Below are positions 32,072 through 41,652 of a DNA stretch of 64,000 bases, piece by piece. The notes under the pieces were generated by a model, which saw nothing but the letters and a program-made list of their open reading frames with translations, did not search any database and was not told the origin of the DNA. The stretch is from DATAVB01 sp036267955 (GTDB lineage: Bacteria > Actinomycetota > Actinomycetes > Mycobacteriales > QHCD01). Position 1 is the first letter of the stretch; the number at the start of each line of letters is the position of its first letter. The translations under genes were made by a program, and so were the position numbers. The DNA is taken from contig DATAVB010000086.1 in assembly GCA_036267955.1 (NCBI GenBank), forward strand, positions 1-64,000, read 5' to 3'.

Positions 32072-32838
32072 GCGGGCCGGTCACCGGGGCGGTACGCGGC
32101 AGCGGCGAGCTGTTCGCGCTCGGGCTCGATGTCGCCCGGGGCGTCTTCCGCCGGCCGTTCCAGGCCCGGGAATTCATCACCCAGGCCTGGTTCATCGCCA
32201 GCGTCACGATCCTGCCGACCGCACTGGTGGCGATCCCGTTCGGCGCGGTCATCGCGTTGCAGCTGGGATCGCTGACCCAGCAACTCGGCGCGCAGTCCTT
32301 CACCGGCGGCGCCTCGGTGCTGGCGATCATCCGGGAGGCCTCGCCGATCGTGACCGCGCTGCTGATCGCCGGTGCGGGTGGTTCGGCGATCTGCGCCGAC
32401 CTCGGGTCACGCAAGATTCGCGAGGAGATCGACGCGATGGAGGTGCTGGGCATCAACCCGATCCAGCGCCTGGTGGTGCCCCGGGTGCTGGCCGCGATGC
32501 TGGTGGCGGTGCTGCTCAACGGGCTGGTGGCGATCGTCGGCGTCTCCGGCGGCTATTTCTTCAACGTGATCCTGCAACACGGCACGCCGGGCGCCTATCT
32601 CGCGTCCTTCGACGCGCTGGCCCAGCTTCCCGACCTGTACGCCGGTGAGGTGAAGGCGTTCATCTTCGGTGCGATTGCGGCGATTGTCGCGGCCTACAAG
32701 GGATTGAACGCCGGTGGCGGGCCGAAGGGCGTCGGCGACGCGGTGAACCAGTCGGTGGTGATCACCTTCCTGCTGCTGTTCAGCACGAATTTCGTACTGA
32801 CCGCGATCTATTTCCAGCTCGTCCCGGCGAAGGTTTAA
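32068..32838 (+). CDS. yrbEA: YrbEA/MlaE-type permease of MCE transporter
   Basis: This 256-residue membrane protein has five to six segments and the MlaE core (SPIVTALLIAGAGGSAICAD, about 91-110; RKIREEIDAMEVLGINP, about 113-130). It forms the channel with the second YrbE. GTG 32068 overlaps the mkl stop (GTGA). Confidence 0.93.
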   Translation: MSGPVTGAVRGSGELFALGLDVARGVFRRPFQAREFITQAWFIASVTILPTALVAIPFGAVIALQLGSLTQQLGAQSFTGGASVLAIIREASPIVTALLIAGAGGSAICADLGSRKIREEIDAMEVLGINPIQRLVVPRVLAAMLVAVLLNGLVAIVGVSGGYFFNVILQHGTPGAYLASFDALAQLPDLYAGEVKAFIFGAIAAIVAAYKGLNAGGGPKGVGDAVNQSVVITFLLLFSTNFVLTAIYFQLVPAKV

Positions 32839-32842
32839 GGCC

Positions 32843-33652
32843 ATGCCGGCGAAGCCTCTGGAGGTGCTCGACGACCTCGGCGACCAGCTGACGTTCTACA
32901 TCCGGTCGCTGCTGTGGATCCCGCGCACGGTGCGCCGCTACCGCAACGAGGTGCTGCGGCTGCTGGCCGAGGTTACCTTCGGCACCGGCGCGCTGGCCGT
33001 CGTCGGCGGCACCGTCGGCGTGATCAGCGTGCTGTGTTTCTTCACCGGGTCCGAGGTCGGCCTGCAGGGTTATCAGGGGCTGAACGAGATCGGCACCGCC
33101 GCCTTCACCGGATTCATCTCGGCCTATTTCAACACCCGGGAGATCGCACCGCTCGTCGCCGGGCTGGCGCTCTCGGCGACCGTCGGCTGCGGGTTCACCG
33201 CGCAGCTCGGGGCCATGCGGATCAGTGAGGAGATCGACGCCCTCGAGGTGATGGCGGTGCCGTCACTGCCGTTCCTGGTGACCGCGCGCATCATCGCCGG
33301 GCTGATCGCGGTCATCCCGCTCTACATCATCGGTCTGCTGGCGTCCTATCTCTCCACCCGATTAATTGCGACTGTCTACTATGGACAGTCGGGCGGCACG
33401 TACGACCACTATTTCCGGCTCTTCCTGCCGCCCGGGGATGTGCTCTGGTCGTTCGCAAAGGTGCTCGTCTTCGCCGTGGTGATCGTCCTGACGCACTGCT
33501 ACTACGGGTACCGGGCAAGTGGCGGGCCGGCCGGTGTCGGGGTGGCGGTCGGCCGCGCGGTGCGGACCGCGATCGTCGCCATCAACGTGATCGATTTCTT
33601 CCTCAGCCTGGCGATCTGGGGCGCCACCACGACGGTACGGATTTCGGGGTGA
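32843..33652 (+). CDS. yrbEB: YrbEB/MlaE-type permease of MCE transporter
   Basis: This 269-residue protein is the second permease. Conserved features are GCGFTAQLGAMRISEEIDAL (about 117-136) and VMAVPSLPFLVTARI. It has a longer amphipathic N-terminus than the first. It begins four bases after the first yrbE gene and lies 7 bases before mceA. Confidence 0.93.
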   Translation: MPAKPLEVLDDLGDQLTFYIRSLLWIPRTVRRYRNEVLRLLAEVTFGTGALAVVGGTVGVISVLCFFTGSEVGLQGYQGLNEIGTAAFTGFISAYFNTREIAPLVAGLALSATVGCGFTAQLGAMRISEEIDALEVMAVPSLPFLVTARIIAGLIAVIPLYIIGLLASYLSTRLIATVYYGQSGGTYDHYFRLFLPPGDVLWSFAKVLVFAVVIVLTHCYYGYRASGGPAGVGVAVGRAVRTAIVAINVIDFFLSLAIWGATTTVRISG

Positions 33653-33659
33653 GCGGCCG

Positions 33660-35003
33660 ATGACGCACACCCAACCACGGCCGCTGGTGACGGCGGCCGG
33701 GCTGCGCCGGGCCGGGGAGACCGCCCGGCGGCGGCTGGTCGGCATCGTCTACCTGGTGATTCTCGCCCTGCTGCTGGCGCTCACGGTGGCGATCTACCAG
33801 AAGAAGTTCGTCTCGATCGTGCCGGTGACGCTCGAGGCCGACCACATCGGCAACCAGCTCACCGCCGGCGCCGACGTGAAGCTGCGCGGCGTACTGGTCG
33901 GCGAGGTCCGGAAGGTCAGCAGCGAGGGGCGCGGCGCCCGGCTCAGCCTGGCGCTGAAACCGGGAATGGCCAAGCAGATCCCGAGCAACGTCGAGGCGCA
34001 ACTGCTGCCCAAGACGCTCTTCGGCGAACGTTATGTCGCGTTGGTCGTGCCGCGCGACGCGGCCGGCCCGATCCACTCCGGCGCGGTGATCCCGGAGGAC
34101 CGGTCCACCTCGGCGATCCAGGTGCAGAAGGTGCTCGACGACCTGATGCCCGTGCTGCGGACCCTGAAACCCGATCAGCTCAACGCGACGCTGAGTGCGG
34201 TGGCCGGTGCCCTGGACGGGCGGGGTGAGGAATTGGGCGACAACCTGACGAAGCTCGGTGACTATGTCGGGGCGCTCAATACGAAGCTTCCAGTGCTGCA
34301 GCACGACATCTCCGCGCTGGCTGATGTGGCCGACACCTACAACGCCGCCGCGCCCGACCTGCTGGGCACGCTGGACAACCTGTCGACGACCAGCGACACC
34401 GTGGTGGCGGAGAAGACGCAGCTCGACACCCTGTTCCGCAGCACCTCCGGGGTGTCCTCCACGGCGACCGCGGTCCTGGCGGAGAACGAGCAGAACCTCA
34501 TTCATCTCACGAAGAACAGCCAGCCACTGCTGAACCTGCTGGCGAAATACTCGCCCGAATTCCCGTGCCTGCTGCAGGGACTGGCCGATTTCGAGCCCCG
34601 GGTGGAAGATGCCTTCTCCAGCGCCGGACCGGGGCTGCACCTGACCCTTGAGGTGATCAAGGACCGCGGCAAGTTCACCCCCGGCGAGTACCCGCAGTAC
34701 GTCGCTCATCCCGGCCCGAAGTGCTACGGCCTGCCCGGTCACCCGTCCGGGAATTTCCCCAACACCTACATCCCGGATGGCAGCAAGCCGTCCGGTCAGA
34801 CGTCGTTGCCGCTGGTCGGGTCGGCCCCGGCCGCTTTGCAGAAGACCGGTGGCGACATCGGTGAACAGGGTTCGCCGCAGGAGGTCGACGCGGTCAAAGG
34901 GCTCATCGCGGCGCAGGACGGCACGACGCCGAGCAAGGTGTCCGCATTGGACGCCGTCCTGTATTCGCCACTGGTCCGGGGCGCCGAGGTGACGCTCAAA
35001 TGA
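33660..35003 (+). CDS. mceA: Mce family protein, MceA position
   Basis: This 447-residue protein has one N-terminal membrane segment (about 27-46) and then the MCE/MlaD domain (about 50-130: LTAGADVKLRGVLVGEV). A long helical region (about 150-300) follows. Mce proteins form a hexameric tube that carries lipids across the envelope. It overlaps the next gene by 4 bases. Confidence 0.92.
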   Translation: MTHTQPRPLVTAAGLRRAGETARRRLVGIVYLVILALLLALTVAIYQKKFVSIVPVTLEADHIGNQLTAGADVKLRGVLVGEVRKVSSEGRGARLSLALKPGMAKQIPSNVEAQLLPKTLFGERYVALVVPRDAAGPIHSGAVIPEDRSTSAIQVQKVLDDLMPVLRTLKPDQLNATLSAVAGALDGRGEELGDNLTKLGDYVGALNTKLPVLQHDISALADVADTYNAAAPDLLGTLDNLSTTSDTVVAEKTQLDTLFRSTSGVSSTATAVLAENEQNLIHLTKNSQPLLNLLAKYSPEFPCLLQGLADFEPRVEDAFSSAGPGLHLTLEVIKDRGKFTPGEYPQYVAHPGPKCYGLPGHPSGNFPNTYIPDGSKPSGQTSLPLVGSAPAALQKTGGDIGEQGSPQEVDAVKGLIAAQDGTTPSKVSALDAVLYSPLVRGAEVTLK

Positions 35004-36034
35004 CGAAGATAACGCCGTCCCTGCTCAAGCTCATCGCGTTCGCCGCGGTAACGATCTTCGCGATGTATGTCCTCGGCACGACCATCGCCAACAACAGTTT
35101 CGGCGCCACCACGAAATACCGCGCGGACTTCACCGATGTGACCGGCCTCAACACCGGTGACGACATCCGGATCGCAGGCGTCAAGGTCGGCAAGATCGAC
35201 AGCATCAGGATCGTGCACCGCAAGCTGGCCGAGGTGACCTTCTCGGTGACCAGGGACCGATCGCTGCCGACCAGCACGACGGCCCTGGTGCGTTACCGCG
35301 ACCTGGTCGGGCACCGCTATATCGAGCTGGCGCAGGGGCCGGGGTCGGACCGGAATCTCCGCGCCGGCGGCACGATCCCGGTCCAGCAGACCCAGCCGGC
35401 CCTGGATCTCACCGTACTGTTCAACGGGTTCAAACCGCTGTTCCAGGCGCTCTCGCCGGACGATGTCAACCGGCTCTCCTACGAGATCATCCAGGTGTTC
35501 CAGGGCGAGTCCGGCACGGTCGACGACCTGTTGGCGCACACCGCGTCGCTGACCACAACCCTTGCCAGCAAGGACAAATTGATCGGCGAGGTGATCACCA
35601 ACCTCAATTCGGTGCTCACCACGATCAACACCCGCGACCAGAAGCTGACCAACCTGATCGTGCAACTGCAGCGGCTGGTCACCGGCCTGGCGCAGGACCG
35701 CAAGGCCATCGGCGGCTCGCTGTCCGGGATCAACCAACTGGCCTCCACCACCGCCGGCCTGCTCGCGGACGGCCGACCCGCGCTGAAATCGGATATCAGC
35801 GAGCTGCGCCGGGTGGCGACGACGCTCAACGGTGCCAGCGGCACGGTGAACGGTGTGCTCCAGCGGCTACCCAACAAGCTCAACTCGCTGACCCGCACCG
35901 CCAGCTACGGATCGTGGTTCAACTTCTATCTCTGCGGTCTGCAGGCGAAGGCCGGCTACAAGGGAATCGCGATCCTGCCCGGCGGTGTGCTCTATACCCC
36001 GCAGGTCAACATCGACCAGGCGCGTTGCCAATGA
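35000..36034 (+). CDS. mceB: Mce family protein, MceB position
   Basis: This 344-residue protein has a membrane segment at about residues 8-28 and the MCE domain at about 38-120 (TGLNTGDDIRIAGVKVGKID). A helical middle region follows and the C-terminus has WFNFYLCGL, common in MceB. ATG 35000 overlaps the mceA stop, and its stop overlaps mceC. Confidence 0.92.
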   Translation: MTKITPSLLKLIAFAAVTIFAMYVLGTTIANNSFGATTKYRADFTDVTGLNTGDDIRIAGVKVGKIDSIRIVHRKLAEVTFSVTRDRSLPTSTTALVRYRDLVGHRYIELAQGPGSDRNLRAGGTIPVQQTQPALDLTVLFNGFKPLFQALSPDDVNRLSYEIIQVFQGESGTVDDLLAHTASLTTTLASKDKLIGEVITNLNSVLTTINTRDQKLTNLIVQLQRLVTGLAQDRKAIGGSLSGINQLASTTAGLLADGRPALKSDISELRRVATTLNGASGTVNGVLQRLPNKLNSLTRTASYGSWFNFYLCGLQAKAGYKGIAILPGGVLYTPQVNIDQARCQ

Positions 36035-37191
36035 GGCCGTTCCGGGAACGTGACCCGATGACCATCGGCATTGTCGGCCTGGTGGTCATCGTCGCGTTGA
36101 TCTACACCGCGTTCAACGCGCAGAACCTGCCGGTCGTCGGGGGTGGTACGACCTACCGGGCACAGTTCAGCGAGGCCGGTGGGCTCAAGACCGAGGACGA
36201 GGTCCGGGTCGCCGGGGTGAAGGTCGGTACGGTCACCGGGGTCGATCTGGTGGCCGATCACGTCACGGTGAGCTTCCGGATCAAGGGCGCCTGGATTGGC
36301 GACAAATCAACCGCCGCGATAAGAATCAAGACCCTGCTCGGCCAGAAATATCTCGCCATCGTGCCGAGCGGTGCGCGGAAACTGTCGGCCCGTCAGGAGA
36401 TCCCGCTCTCCCGGACCACCTCGCCGTACGACGTCGTCGACGCGATCAGCCAGCTGTCGGTGGAGAGCTCGGAGATCAACACCAAACAGCTCGCGACCGC
36501 TTTGAATACGCTGTCCTCGACCTTCGCCAATACGCCGAAAGACCTGCGGCAGACCGTATCCGGGCTGTCCAAGCTGTCGAAGACCATCTCCTCCCGGGAC
36601 GGCGCGCTGCGCGAACTGCTGCGCCAGACCCGCCAGGTCAGCGGCACGCTGGCCGCCCGCAGCGGCCAGCTCACCAAGCTGATCAGTGACGGAAACCTGC
36701 TGCTGACCGAGATCACGAAACGGCGCGTCGTCATCCACGCCCTGCTGCAGAGCACGATCACGCTCTCCAAACAGATCTCCGGCCTGGTCACCGACAACCA
36801 GAAGGATCTCAAGCCCGCGCTGACCCAGCTTTCCGGTGTGGTGAAGGTGTTGCAGAAGAACCAGACCAACCTCGACCAGAGCCTCAAGCTGCTCGGTCCG
36901 TTCGTCACCGTGTTCGCCGACACCCTCGGAAATGGGCGCTGGTTCGACACCTACCTGCAGAATCTGATCGTTCCCGGACCGGTTGACCTCGGCAGCGTCA
37001 CCGGTGGGCTCTGCCCCACCTTGGGCCAGGTGACCGGCGGGCTGGACAACGTCACCAACGGGCTCGGCGGCACCGTCTCCGATCTCGGCAGCGGCCTGAC
37101 CGGCAGCCTGAATTCCGTCTGCAAGGACGTGTCCGGGTCGCTGTCCGCCAGCCCGACACCGACGCCGACGAAATCCGGGGGTGGCCGATGA
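36031..37191 (+). CDS. mceC: Mce family protein, MceC position
   Basis: This 386-residue protein begins MRPFRERDPMTIGIVGLVVI, with a membrane segment at about 10-28 and the MCE domain at about 38-115 (GLKTEDEVRVAGVKVGTVTG). It ends in a short Pro/Thr tail. ATG 36031 overlaps the mceB stop (ATGA); the longer upstream frame is only overlap with mceB. Confidence 0.92.
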   Translation: MRPFRERDPMTIGIVGLVVIVALIYTAFNAQNLPVVGGGTTYRAQFSEAGGLKTEDEVRVAGVKVGTVTGVDLVADHVTVSFRIKGAWIGDKSTAAIRIKTLLGQKYLAIVPSGARKLSARQEIPLSRTTSPYDVVDAISQLSVESSEINTKQLATALNTLSSTFANTPKDLRQTVSGLSKLSKTISSRDGALRELLRQTRQVSGTLAARSGQLTKLISDGNLLLTEITKRRVVIHALLQSTITLSKQISGLVTDNQKDLKPALTQLSGVVKVLQKNQTNLDQSLKLLGPFVTVFADTLGNGRWFDTYLQNLIVPGPVDLGSVTGGLCPTLGQVTGGLDNVTNGLGGTVSDLGSGLTGSLNSVCKDVSGSLSASPTPTPTKSGGGR

Positions 37192-38453
37192 TCCTGTCCC
37201 GGATGGCGACCCGGCTGCTGTCGCTGGCGACGATCTTTGCCATCGTCCTCGGCGTGGTTTATTACTACGCCTGGCGACCCAAGCCGGTCTTCCATATTTC
37301 CGCCGACTTCACCCGTGCGGTGGGCATTTATGTCGGCTCGGACGTACGGATCCTGGGCGTCAAGGTCGGCCGGGTCGACAAGGTGACGCCGCACGGCACG
37401 TCGGTACGGGTGCAAATGAGTGTCGCCTCCGAGCGGCAGGTGCCGGCGACGGCGCAGGCCGTCGTGGTGACGCCGTCGGTGGTGGCCGACCGATACATCC
37501 AACTGACCCCGGTCTACACAAAGGGGGCGGTGATGCGGCCCGGCGCGCACATCGGGCTGGACCGCACCGCCGTACCGGTCGAGCTCGATCAGATCTACAA
37601 GAGCCTGGACGACCTCTCGACCGCACTCGGCCCGACCGGCGCCAACAAATCCGGGGCGTTGTCGAAGGCGCTGAAGGTCGGAGCCGCCAACCTGAAAGGG
37701 AACGGCTCGGATATCGGTCAGTCCGTGCACGACCTGTCCAAGGCCGTGCAGACTCTCAGCGGCGGCCGGTCCGATCTCTTCGGCACGGTCACCAACCTGC
37801 AGAAACTCACCTCGGCGCTGGCCGGCAGCGACGCCCAGGTGCGGACGTTCAACGGGAATCTCTCTGCGGTCGCGAGCCAGTTGGCCGGCGAGCGGACCGA
37901 TCTCGGGGGCGCGCTGCACAACCTGTCGATCGCCCTGGGTCAGGTGGCGACCTTCGTCCACGACAACAAGACCGGGCTCGAGTCCAACGTGCACGGCCTC
38001 GCCCAGGTGACCAATGTGTTGGTGGCCGAGCGGGACGCGCTCGGCCGGTTCCTGGATGTCGCGCCGACCGCACTGTCCAATGTGAACGACACGTACAACG
38101 GGACCTCCGGCACGCTGGACACGCGGAACAACTTCAACCAGCTCGGCGACCCGCGGTTCGTCTGCAGTCTGCTGGACTCGTTGCCGGCGCACGACCAGTT
38201 GACGGACCTGAAGAAGACCTGCGGCCAGCTCAGCTCGACGCTAGAGAAACTGCCGAAAGTCCCGCTGCTGAACGAGAAGCCGCCGCCACTGCCGGAGCTG
38301 CCCAAGGTGCTGCCGGATCCGAGCCAGGTGCCGGGCGTCTCGGATCTGCCCGGCATCGCCGACAAGACGGTGCAGTCGCTCTCGGACCTCACCAACCTCA
38401 GTGGGGCGCCGCTGCTGCAGACCGTCCCGGGTCTGATCGGGGGCGGTCAATGA
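37188..38453 (+). CDS. mceD: Mce family protein, MceD position
   Basis: This 421-residue protein has a membrane segment at about residues 8-27 and the MCE domain at about 34-110 (VGIYVGSDVRILGVKVGRVD). A helical region and a Pro/Leu-rich tail (LPELPKVLPDPSQVPG) follow. It overlaps both neighbours by 4 bases. Confidence 0.92.
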   Translation: MILSRMATRLLSLATIFAIVLGVVYYYAWRPKPVFHISADFTRAVGIYVGSDVRILGVKVGRVDKVTPHGTSVRVQMSVASERQVPATAQAVVVTPSVVADRYIQLTPVYTKGAVMRPGAHIGLDRTAVPVELDQIYKSLDDLSTALGPTGANKSGALSKALKVGAANLKGNGSDIGQSVHDLSKAVQTLSGGRSDLFGTVTNLQKLTSALAGSDAQVRTFNGNLSAVASQLAGERTDLGGALHNLSIALGQVATFVHDNKTGLESNVHGLAQVTNVLVAERDALGRFLDVAPTALSNVNDTYNGTSGTLDTRNNFNQLGDPRFVCSLLDSLPAHDQLTDLKKTCGQLSSTLEKLPKVPLLNEKPPPLPELPKVLPDPSQVPGVSDLPGIADKTVQSLSDLTNLSGAPLLQTVPGLIGGGQ

Positions 38454-39658
38454 GAACCCGTCTCTGTCTGGCTCTTGCCCTGATCCTGGCCCTGGCCGGC
38501 TGCGGTTTCCACGGGTTGTATTCGGTGTCGCTGCCGGGCGGCGCCGACCTCGGCGCGAAGCCGTACCACGTGACGGTGGTTTTCGGTGACGTGCTCGACC
38601 TGGTGCCGCAGTCGTCGGTGAAGGTCAACGACGTGACGGTCGGCAAGGTCGAATCCATCAAGCTGGACGGCTGGAAGGCCAAGGTCACGCTGGCCGTCAA
38701 CCGGGACGTGCACCTGCCGGCCAACAGCACCGCGCAGCTCGAGCAGACCAGCCTGCTGGGGGAGAAGTACGTCGCGCTGGTCGCGCCGCCGCGGGGCCAC
38801 GGGAACCTCGCCGACGGCGACACGGTCAAGAGCAGCGGGCGCGGCGTCGAGGTTGAGGAGGTGCTCTCCGCGCTGTCGTTGTTGCTGAACGGCGGCGGAG
38901 TGACCCAGCTGCAGACCATCAACCGCGAGTTGGGCCGGGCGTTGCAGGGTCGGGAGGGCTCACTGCGCAATCTGCTGACCCAGCTCGACCACTTCGTCGG
39001 CGGCCTGGATGCGCAGCGCTCGGAGGTGGTGCGCGCATTGACGTCGGTGAACAAACTCGCCACCACACTGGACAAACAGCGCAAGGTGCTGACCACGGCC
39101 CTGGACAAGATCCCGCCGGCGCTGAAGATCCTGGCCGATGAACGCGGCCAGCTCACCAAGATGCTGACCGCGTTGAATCGGCTCGGCACCGTCGGGGTGC
39201 AGGTCATCAACGGCAGCAAGGAGGCGACCCTGGCCGACCTGAAGGCGCTGCAGCCGACGTTGACGACCCTGGCGAATGCCGGATCCGCCCTGCCGAATTC
39301 GCTCGAGCTGTTGCTGACGTACCCGTTCCCGGAGAACGCGCCGGACGACATCCGCGGCGACTACACAAACCTCTATGTGACGGCCGATCTGGATCTGCAC
39401 GACGTGCTGCACAACCTGATCGACGGCCCCAACACCCGTACCCTGCAGGGCGGCGACGGCCCGACCACCGACCCGTCAACGGGCCCGTCGACCGCTCCGT
39501 CCAGCGGCCCGTCGACGGCACCGACCACGACCGACCCGCCCAAGAAAAAGCAACAGCCGATCGTGCCACCGTTGCCACCTCAGGTGCCACGGCTGCCGAC
39601 GATCATCGGGCTGCCGCCGGTCCTGGGCCAGATCCTGGCCGGGGTGGACGGGTCGTGA
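38450..39658 (+). CDS. mceE: Mce family lipoprotein, MceE (LprK) position
   Basis: This 402-residue protein has a lipoprotein signal with LALAGC, the lipidated cysteine at residue 18, as is usual for the fifth mce gene. The MCE domain covers about 37-115 (VPQSSVKVNDVTVGKVESI). The C-terminal 60 residues are rich in Pro, Ser and Thr (about 335-385) with a KKKQQP stretch. ATG 38450 overlaps the mceD stop. Confidence 0.93.
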   Translation: MRTRLCLALALILALAGCGFHGLYSVSLPGGADLGAKPYHVTVVFGDVLDLVPQSSVKVNDVTVGKVESIKLDGWKAKVTLAVNRDVHLPANSTAQLEQTSLLGEKYVALVAPPRGHGNLADGDTVKSSGRGVEVEEVLSALSLLLNGGGVTQLQTINRELGRALQGREGSLRNLLTQLDHFVGGLDAQRSEVVRALTSVNKLATTLDKQRKVLTTALDKIPPALKILADERGQLTKMLTALNRLGTVGVQVINGSKEATLADLKALQPTLTTLANAGSALPNSLELLLTYPFPENAPDDIRGDYTNLYVTADLDLHDVLHNLIDGPNTRTLQGGDGPTTDPSTGPSTAPSSGPSTAPTTTDPPKKKQQPIVPPLPPQVPRLPTIIGLPPVLGQILAGVDGS

Positions 39659-41028
39659 TCACCACCAAGACCAGGTTCCAGCTGCTGCTTTTCGCGATCA
39701 TTGCCGTGCTCGGAGTGTCCTATGTGGGCGTGCATTACGTCGGGTTGGGACAGAAGCTCCGGCACACCACCTACACGGTCAGCGCGGATTTCACCGACGG
39801 CGGCGGGATCTATCCGGGCGCGGACGTCACCTACAACGGGGTGCACGTCGGCAAGGTCGGGAAAATGCAGCTGCTGGCCGACGGCGTCCGGGTGCAGTTG
39901 ATTATCGACAAGAGCGCGCCGCGGATCCCAGCCACAGCAGGAGCGAGCGTCAACGACCGGTCGGCGGTGGGGGAGCAGTACGTCGACCTGCGGCCGGCAA
40001 AGAATTCCTCGACCTATCTCGCCGACGGGTCGATCATTCCGATGAATCGCAACAGCATCCCGATTTCCACGCCGCGGCTGCTGTTGAATGTCGACCAGTT
40101 GGTCAATTCCGTCGACCGGTCGGACCTGTCGACGGTGATCGACGAGTTGGGCAAGGCCTTCGCCGGCCGTGGACAGGATCTGCAGCGGCTGATCGACGAG
40201 GGAAATCCGCTGCTGTCCGATGCGCAGAAGGCGTTGCCACAGACGTTGTCGCTGCTGGACGTGGGCAAGACGGTGCTCGACACCCAGGTCCGGTCGAAGT
40301 CCGATATCGCGAGTTTCTCCAAGAACCTCAGGTTGCTCAGCGCCCAGTTGAAATCCAGCGACCCGGACCTGCGCCGGCTGGTGCAGACCGGCCCGGCCGC
40401 CACCAATGAGGTGAACGACCTGCTGACCGGGATACGCACCGACACCGGGGTGCTGCTGGCCAATCTGCTCACCACCAGCCAGGTCACGACGAAGCGGTTG
40501 GCCGGCGTCGAACAGATTCTGGCGGTCTATCCGGCCGCCGTGGCCGGCGGATTCACCGTGGTCCCGGGTGACGGCACGGCGCATTTTGGATTGGCGGTCA
40601 ACCTGAGCGATCCACCGGCCTGCGAGAAAGGCTACGAGAGTACGACGAAACGGGCGCCGGCCGACGGGACCGACACTCCCGCCAACACCGCGGCCGGCTG
40701 CACCGAGCCGAAGGGCAGCGGCACGGACGTCCGCGGTGCGCAGAATGCGCCGATCGTCGGCGGCCCGGAACCGGTGGCGCCGATCCCGTCCTACGCCCGG
40801 GCGCACGAGTCGCCGCAGCCCGGTGACCCGCAGGACCAGCCGGCCCCGACGAACCAGGCGCCACACCAGCCCACGGATTCGGGCTCGGCCGGCGCGTCGT
40901 CGGGCCCTACGGGCCAGCCGTCGTCGAGCCCGTCCAGCCAGGTGCCGAGTGACGAGCTGCCGATCGTGCCCGGCCTCGGTCCAGTCACCGGGATCCGCAT
41001 TCCGACCATCCCCGGTCTCGGCAGCTAG
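39655..41028 (+). CDS. mceF: Mce family protein, MceF position
   Basis: This 457-residue protein has a membrane segment at about residues 8-28 and the MCE domain at about 38-115 (GGGIYPGADVTYNGVHVGKV). The C-terminal 110 residues are Pro/Ser/Gly-rich and end PTIPGLGS. GTG 39655 overlaps the mceE stop (GTGA). It is the last gene of the operon; a convergent kinase gene ends 6 bases later. Confidence 0.92.
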   Translation: MITTKTRFQLLLFAIIAVLGVSYVGVHYVGLGQKLRHTTYTVSADFTDGGGIYPGADVTYNGVHVGKVGKMQLLADGVRVQLIIDKSAPRIPATAGASVNDRSAVGEQYVDLRPAKNSSTYLADGSIIPMNRNSIPISTPRLLLNVDQLVNSVDRSDLSTVIDELGKAFAGRGQDLQRLIDEGNPLLSDAQKALPQTLSLLDVGKTVLDTQVRSKSDIASFSKNLRLLSAQLKSSDPDLRRLVQTGPAATNEVNDLLTGIRTDTGVLLANLLTTSQVTTKRLAGVEQILAVYPAAVAGGFTVVPGDGTAHFGLAVNLSDPPACEKGYESTTKRAPADGTDTPANTAAGCTEPKGSGTDVRGAQNAPIVGGPEPVAPIPSYARAHESPQPGDPQDQPAPTNQAPHQPTDSGSAGASSGPTGQPSSSPSSQVPSDELPIVPGLGPVTGIRIPTIPGLGS

Positions 41029-41034
41029 CGGCAG

Positions 41035-41652
41035 TCAGGTCCGGCTGGGCGCGGCGACGAGCCGCAGGATCCGCTCCACCGTCTGCTCGGCCGGCGGCTC
41101 GGCGCCGACGTCCACACTGGACAGACCTAGCCTTGTTAGAGCGTCGGCCATCCGTTCGTTGTAGAGCACGGCTCGGCCCAGGAACTTGTCGACCAGGCTC
41201 TGCTCGTCAGCGGTGCGCTCCCCGTACCGGCTGCCGGCATACATCCTGGCCCGCAGCAGTTCGCTCGGCGCCGTGAGCCAGAACGCGGCCACACCGGGGA
41301 TCTCCAGCGTGGCGACATTCGGCGGCCACAGCGCCGATCCCTCCAGGACCAGCCGGCCGGCGGCCGGATCGGTCGCGTGCGCCCGGACCAGTTGCTCGAT
41401 GCCCGGCCACATCCGCGTGTAGTGCTCGACGACCGCGGTGAACAGCTCGTCGACCGACAACGAACGGAAATGGTCGACGACATACGGTTTCGTGACCGGA
41501 CTTCCGTCGGGCAGCCACGGCCGGCCCGGATGGCGGGCAAGCTTGTCGGTCGAGACATAACTCCAGCCGAGCCGATCGGCCAGCCCCTGAGCCACAGTGG
41601 ACTTGCCCACATTGGACGGACCGCCGATGAGGACGACTCGCACGTCGGTCAC
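41035..41652 (-). CDS. P-loop kinase-like protein (AAA_33/zeta-like nucleotide-binding fold)
   Basis: This 205-residue protein has Walker A GGPSNVGKST at residues 10-19 and a DKLARHPGRPW segment like small-molecule kinases. Later Arg-rich helices (LLRARMYAGSRYGERT) could form the lid. The substrate is unknown. GTG 41652 overlaps the stop of the preceding kinase gene (GTGA), so both are made from one message. It may be an antibiotic- or nucleotide-phosphorylating enzyme. Confidence 0.7.
   Translation of the reverse strand: MTDVRVVLIGGPSNVGKSTVAQGLADRLGWSYVSTDKLARHPGRPWLPDGSPVTKPYVVDHFRSLSVDELFTAVVEHYTRMWPGIEQLVRAHATDPAAGRLVLEGSALWPPNVATLEIPGVAAFWLTAPSELLRARMYAGSRYGERTADEQSLVDKFLGRAVLYNERMADALTRLGLSSVDVGAEPPAEQTVERILRLVAAPSRT

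Noticed and set aside
37181..38450. Upstream part of the long frame that ends at 39658
   Set aside because: Only the part from ATG 38450 is MceE; the rest is an out-of-frame reading of mceD.
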